The notes below the pieces were generated by a model. That model was not told where the DNA came from and made no database searches. It saw only the letters and a list, made by a program, of their open reading frames with translations. Made by a program: the position numbers and the translations under genes. From Eutrophosalina marina (lineage in GTDB: Bacteria; Bacteroidota; Bacteroidia; Flavobacteriales; Flavobacteriaceae), in assembly GCA_038147175.1 (NCBI GenBank), contig JAYQTD010000002.1:62001-126000 (forward strand): a stretch of DNA of 64,000 bases, written 5' to 3'. Shown piece after piece: positions 59,791-64,000 of the stretch; position 1 is the stretch's first letter, and each line of letters starts with the position of its first letter.

Positions 59791-62561
59791 ATGAAAAATT
59801 TATTTTGCTACCTACTTGTCTTTTTGTCTCTTAATTTATCAGGACAAAAAAAAATATTAGATCATCCAGATTTTGATATTTGGAATTCAATTCAAAGATC
59901 AAACATTAGCTCCAATGGAGATTATGTAATATACTCTTTAGTCAAAGGTGAAAAGGATAGTGAGATAAAAATTAAAGATGATAATGGAAACTTAATTCTT
60001 AAACATGATAGATCTGAAAACAATCGATTTACATATGATTCGAAATTTGTTTTATTTAATATAAAAGCATGGAAGGATTCTATTGTCGAAATGAAAAGAA
60101 GAAAAGTGAAAAAGAATAAAATGCCAATGGACACATTAGCTATTTATAATCTTGAAAAGAATATACTACATAAAATTCCAAATATAAAATCTTATAAGAT
60201 CCCGGAAAAATGGGCGCCATATGTAGCTTATCATTATGAGGAAAAAAAGTCTGAAAAGAATAGCGACACCACAAAATCAAAAAAAACATTTAAAAAGCCA
60301 AGCTCTATTAATGGCTATCCTCTTGTTATTAGAAATCTAGAAACATCTATTGAAGATACAATTCACTATGTTACTAATTATACTTTTGCAAAAGAGTCCA
60401 AAATTTTAGCTTATTCGACCACAGGAATGAATGGTTCTTACAGCCCAGGCGTTTATGTTAGAGATTTAAAAAAGAATGAAACTAAACATGTATTTAGTTC
60501 TCATAAAAAAACAAAATACTATAAATTAAACTTAAGTGATTCAGGTAAAAACTTAGGCTTTATAATAGATGCTGACTCAAGTAAAGTTCAACAAAGGCCT
60601 TATGAACTTTATAGCTGGAATTCTAAAAATGATAAAGCTGAATTAATAGCAAATAAAGAAAATTCGCCAAGTGGATTTAATGTGTCTTCTAAAGGTTCAT
60701 TATCTTTTTCAAAAGATGAAAGTAAACTTTATTTTGGGTTAGCTCGACCTGAAATATTTCAAGACACATTGCTTTTAGATGAGGAAATCGTTAATGTTGA
60801 GGTTTGGACATATGATGAACCAAGATTATATACAGTACAAGAAAAGCAACTAAAAAACGATAAGGATAAATCATATAGAACTGCTTATCATTTAAAAGAA
60901 AACAAATTAATACAAATTGAAACTGAAGAATTTCCAAATTCAATTCTAGGTGATGAAGGAAATGGCGAATATGCATTAATTAGCACAAGAGAACCTTACC
61001 AGCTTAGCTCACAATGGACTGGGTTATTTTCTGCAAATGATTTAGCAGTTATAAATGTTGAAAATGGTTCTTCAAAAATGGCTCTCAAAGGCTTGCCTAG
61101 TGCAGCAAGATTTAGCCCTTCTGGAAAATATGCTTATGGCTATAATGAGATTGATAGTACATGGTATACTTATAATGTTCAAACTAATAAATTCACTCAA
61201 CTAACTAAAGGAAAACAATTTTATAACGAACAAAATGACTATCCAAATTATCCAAGGTCATACGGTTCTGCAGGATGGACTAAAAATGATAAAAGTATAA
61301 TTATATACGATCGTTATGATATTTGGGAATTTGACCCTGAAAAAGCAACTCATAAGAAGTTAACTAATGGCAGAGAGATTAATACTTACAGAATTATTTC
61401 TTTAGATTCTGAAAAAAGGTTTATTGATAGCTCAGAGAATATTCTGATATCAACCTTTAATGAGAATTCAAAAAACTCCGGCTATTATGAATACAATTAC
61501 AGAAAAATAACGGTCAACAGCTTATTGATGACCCCTTTAGATATTCAAGTCCAAAAAAGCAAGATTAATGATAAGGTAATATTCACAAGACAATCATTTG
61601 AGGAATTTCCAAATATTATTATTTCTGATTTAAGTTTTAAATCACAAAAAACTATTAGTAATGCAAATCCACAACAGAACGAATACAATTGGGGAACTGC
61701 AGAACTTGTATACTGGAATTCCTTAGATGGAAAACCATTACAAGGAATGTTAATTAAACCTGAAGATTTTGATCCTAATAAGAAATATCCAATGATTGTA
61801 AACTTTTATGAAAAAAAGTTCGTAAATGGATTAATCATAGTCATAGAGCTCCAAACCCAGGACGATCTTCAATTAATTATAGTTTCTATACAAGTAGAGG
61901 ATATTTAATTTTTAATCCTGATGTACATTATAGAGTTGGTTATCCTTGAAAGCGCATTTAACTGTGTAATCCCAGGTGTTACCTCATTAATAGAAAAAGG
62001 ATTTGTTGATGCAAATAATATTGGAGTTCAAGGTCATAGTTGGGGTGGTTATCAAATAGCTTATTTAGTTACAAAAACAGATATTTTTAAAGCAGCTGAA
62101 TCGGTGCACCAGTTGTAAACATGATTAGTGCTTTCGGAGGAATACGTTGGGACACAGGTCTTAGTAGACAATTCCAGTATGAACATACACAAAGTAGAAT
62201 TGGAGGAACTCCTTGGGAATATCCACAACGATATTTTGAGAACTCACCTATTTATAATATTGATAAAAATAAAACACACCCCTGCTAATCATGCACAATG
62301 ATGCCGATGGACACGTTCCATGGTATCAAGGAATTGAATTTTTTGTAAGCTTAAGGAGATTAGGCAAGCCATCTTGGTTGTTAAATTATAATGGAGCTCG
62401 ACACTGGCCTTTTAAAAATGCAAAATAGAAAAGATTTTTAATATTCCGAATGCAACAATTTTTTGATCATTATTAATGGGAGCTCCTAAACCATTTGGAT
62501 GGTTAGAGGTGTCCCAGCAATTGAAAAAGGAATTAATCAAGGATATGAACTTAGTCAATAA
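59791..62561 (+). pseudogene. S9 prolyl oligopeptidase family peptidase, many frameshifts
   Basis: Secreted serine peptidase of about 920 aa when repaired (signal peptide LLVFLSLNLSGQ). The beta-propeller part is intact to about 61810. The catalytic domain is then split over several frames: SINYSFYTSRGYLIFNPDVH, PGVTSLIEKGFVDANNIGVQ, Ser in GHSWGGYQIAYLV, Asp in MHNDADGHVPWYQGIEFF, His in NYNGARHWPFKNAK, ending MVRGVPAIEKG-like and GYELSQ at 62561. At least seven breaks lie between 61810 and 62520, for example near 61945 (two bases missing), 62101 and 62280. All three catalytic residues survive, so read errors are likelier than decay. Confidence 0.85.
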
Positions 62562-62605
62562 AGATTCAGTATAAATTATAGATATTGAATATGATTTTTA
62601 GCAAT

Positions 62606-62633
62606 AAAAAAACCCTCAATAATTGAGGGTTTT
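62606..62633. terminator. Bidirectional terminator after the S9 peptidase
   Basis: A 10-12 bp stem (AAAACCCTCAAT at 62609-62620 and ATTGAGGGTTTT at 62622-62633) with a very short loop, seven A on the left (seven T on the minus strand) and four T on the right. It sits between the S9 gene and the minus-strand region that follows and can stop both. Confidence 0.88.
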
Positions 62634-62668
62634 CAAATTTAATTGGGTTCTAAAATTAGAAATTCTTT

Positions 62669-63815
62669 TTAGTTTGGCTGTTGCTGAAAAACGCTAACCA
62701 TTGAAACAACCAAAAATTTTTCAAATTGTTTTTAAATGTATAATCCATTTATTGATTTCCTTGTTTTAGTCCACTTCCTAAGTATTATTTACCTTTCCAT
62801 TGCCAGAAATATAGTGTCTTTCAGTGAACCTATATTTTTCTATACTTCCATCCTTTCCGTATCTAGTTTCAGTAAATGGAAAAATCACAACAGTTAAGGA
62901 TAATTTTCATTGTATTATTGAAAATGGAATAACATCATGTTATTTCTCTTCAAGTAAAGAATCATTTGGTTCATGCTAGATTTTATAAATTTCAATCCAG
63001 TTCCTGAATTTCAACATTCTAATCTTTCCTTCAAGTTTTTTTCAGATTATAGAAAAAATATTAGTATCATTAAAATTTTCTTCAAAAAAAATGAATAATT
63101 TTTAACATTATAAGTTTTGATTAAAATTTAAAGCATATTGGCATCAAATAATGTTGGTTCAAAAAGGAATATATCAACAATCTTTTCATTTTCAAATTGA
63201 AAGATTTCTCCACCTGTTGAGCTAATTTCTTTTATTTTCCATTTTCACCAGAACTTGCTTGAAAATTATGCATTTAGTTTTCTTCAAATTTGAGCTCCAG
63301 CAGTCAAATTATTTGAGTTTTTTTGCTAAAAATGTTGAATTATTTTAAAGGTGAGCAACACCAAAATTTACTTTTCTATTAATTAAATCCCATGACCAAC
63401 AAAATATTATTGATTTTTCAATTAATAAGATTAATTTTAGATCCAAATTTACTTTATTATCAAATGCAAAAGATCTTATAAACAGACCACCATACTTTTT
63501 TTTCCAATTGACCACTATTTCCTCTAAATGTTTGATCTCCAACAGAGTTAAAAAATACCCGATATTTTCTCCTTGAGTCTTTATTTGTATTTAAGTTTTA
63601 AGAAATCAATTGTTCATCAAAATTTATCCCATTCCATAATTTTGGGCCTGCTTAAAATTATTTTCTTCAGTTATTTCCCTTGATTAATACCGTCAGAAGA
63701 ATAGATATTATCTATTTCAAATTCGACATCAAATGATTTTTCTTTGTTCCCAAACTAAATCTTGAGAAAATGAAAATATTTGATCAATAAATATTTAAGA
63801 TTTAATTTTTTTCAT
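62669..63815 (-). pseudogene. Frameshift-riddled NTF2/SnoaL-like coding region
   Basis: No long frame survives, but family pieces are readable on the minus strand in shifting frames from an ATG at 63815: SQDLVWEQRK, FEIDNIYSSDGINQGK, VFFNSVGDQTFRGNSGQLEK, SFAFDNKVNLDLK, VNFGVAHL, FTETRYGKDGSIEKYRFTER followed by HYISGNGKVNNT, and FLVVSMVSVFQQQPN ending at 62669. The pieces in order suggest a roughly 380-codon gene, perhaps with two NTF2-like domains. Break density is far above the rest of the window, as in a poorly covered contig end. Whether it is a real gene cannot be settled. Confidence 0.45.
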
Positions 63816-63848
63816 AATAATTGTTTTTTAATGATTTTATTAATTTTC

Positions 63849-64000
63849 TTAATAAGAAAAGCCTAATGAGTCTTGGGCCTTTTCTCTACTATAAACATAA
63901 ATTTCTTTTATTTTACCATCGACAAACTTGATATCATGAACATTATGCTCAAAAATCTCGTTGCCACTCTCATCTACATCAAAATAATCATTTCCTGTTG
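63849..64000 (-). CDS. C-terminus of an NTF2/SnoaL-like protein, cut by the window edge
   Basis: The last 50 residues read cleanly on the minus strand (TGNDYFDVDESGNEIFEHNV, then DIKFVDGKIKEIYVYSREKA) and stop at 63849. The DIKFVDGKIKEIYVYS end has the typical SnoaL-like C-terminal strand pattern. The rest lies outside the window. It lies 34 bases before the broken gene that starts at 63815, in the same direction. Confidence 0.6.
   Translation of the reverse strand, partial: TGNDYFDVDESGNEIFEHNVHDIKFVDGKIKEIYVYSREKAQDSLGFSY

Overview
The window looks like a chromosomal piece of a marine member of the Flavobacteriia (phylum Bacteroidota). The DNA is AT-rich and genes are packed with short gaps or overlapping start/stop codons. 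A SusC/SusD pair, many Sec and lipoprotein signal peptides ending in SC or GC, a clade-typical suf operon ending in DUF2480 and DUF3078 genes, and TAnnTTTG promoter boxes all fit that group. No rRNA, tRNA, CRISPR array, insertion sequence or phage gene was seen.

Layout. 1-2.2 kb: end of a Xaa-Pro aminopeptidase (frameshifted) and thiL. 2.3-9.6 kb: sufA-B-C-D-S-E-T, then DUF2480 and DUF3078 genes. 9.6-12.5 kb: hflX, an LpxH-like hydrolase, DUF2452, a GNAT enzyme. 12.4-23.9 kb: FAD-dependent lipoprotein oxidoreductase, PafA-type alkaline phosphatase, a giant FG-GAP/ASPIC protein, SusD and a frameshifted SusC, all on the minus strand. 24.1-30.6 kb: a minus-strand four-gene operon (thioredoxin/DUF255 protein, sulfatase, glycosylasparaginase, haem-c/LRR/chitobiase-type membrane protein). 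30.6-33.3 kb: sulfatase plus serine hydrolase. 33.3-38.1 kb: Bax-inhibitor family protein, TonB-domain protein, a eukaryote-like GNA1 acetyltransferase directly upstream of glmS, DoxX and DedA-like membrane proteins. 38.1-45.5 kb: two more sulfatases and a plus-strand gene train ending in a GH18 glycosidase. 45.6-48.7 kb: MscS channel, small membrane proteins, an NTF2-like lipoprotein, a Gfo/Idh oxidoreductase. 48.7-53.5 kb: a cluster of NTF2/SnoaL-like lipoproteins with an ABM-fold protein, DUF4396, DoxX, DUF2892 and SDR-like proteins. 53.5-64 kb: SGNH esterase, DUF4920, RidA-like, DUF2059, M24 peptidase, S1/P1 nuclease (frameshifted), ubiE, an unknown secreted protein, an S9 peptidase with many frameshifts, and a broken NTF2-like region at the end.

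How the genes may work together (inference): four sulfatases, a glycosylasparaginase, a GH18 enzyme, SusCD, several secreted peptidases and a secreted nuclease and phosphatase would suit a particle- or detritus-degrading cell that takes apart sulfated glycoconjugates, possibly N-glycoproteins. The GNA1-like/glmS pair could feed amino-sugar metabolism.

Quality caveat: single-base frame breaks occur in pepP, susC, two NTF2-like genes and the S1/P1 nuclease, and very densely after about 61.8 kb. Catalytic motifs survive across these breaks, so sequence error is the likeliest explanation for most of them, but real decay cannot be excluded from the sequence alone.
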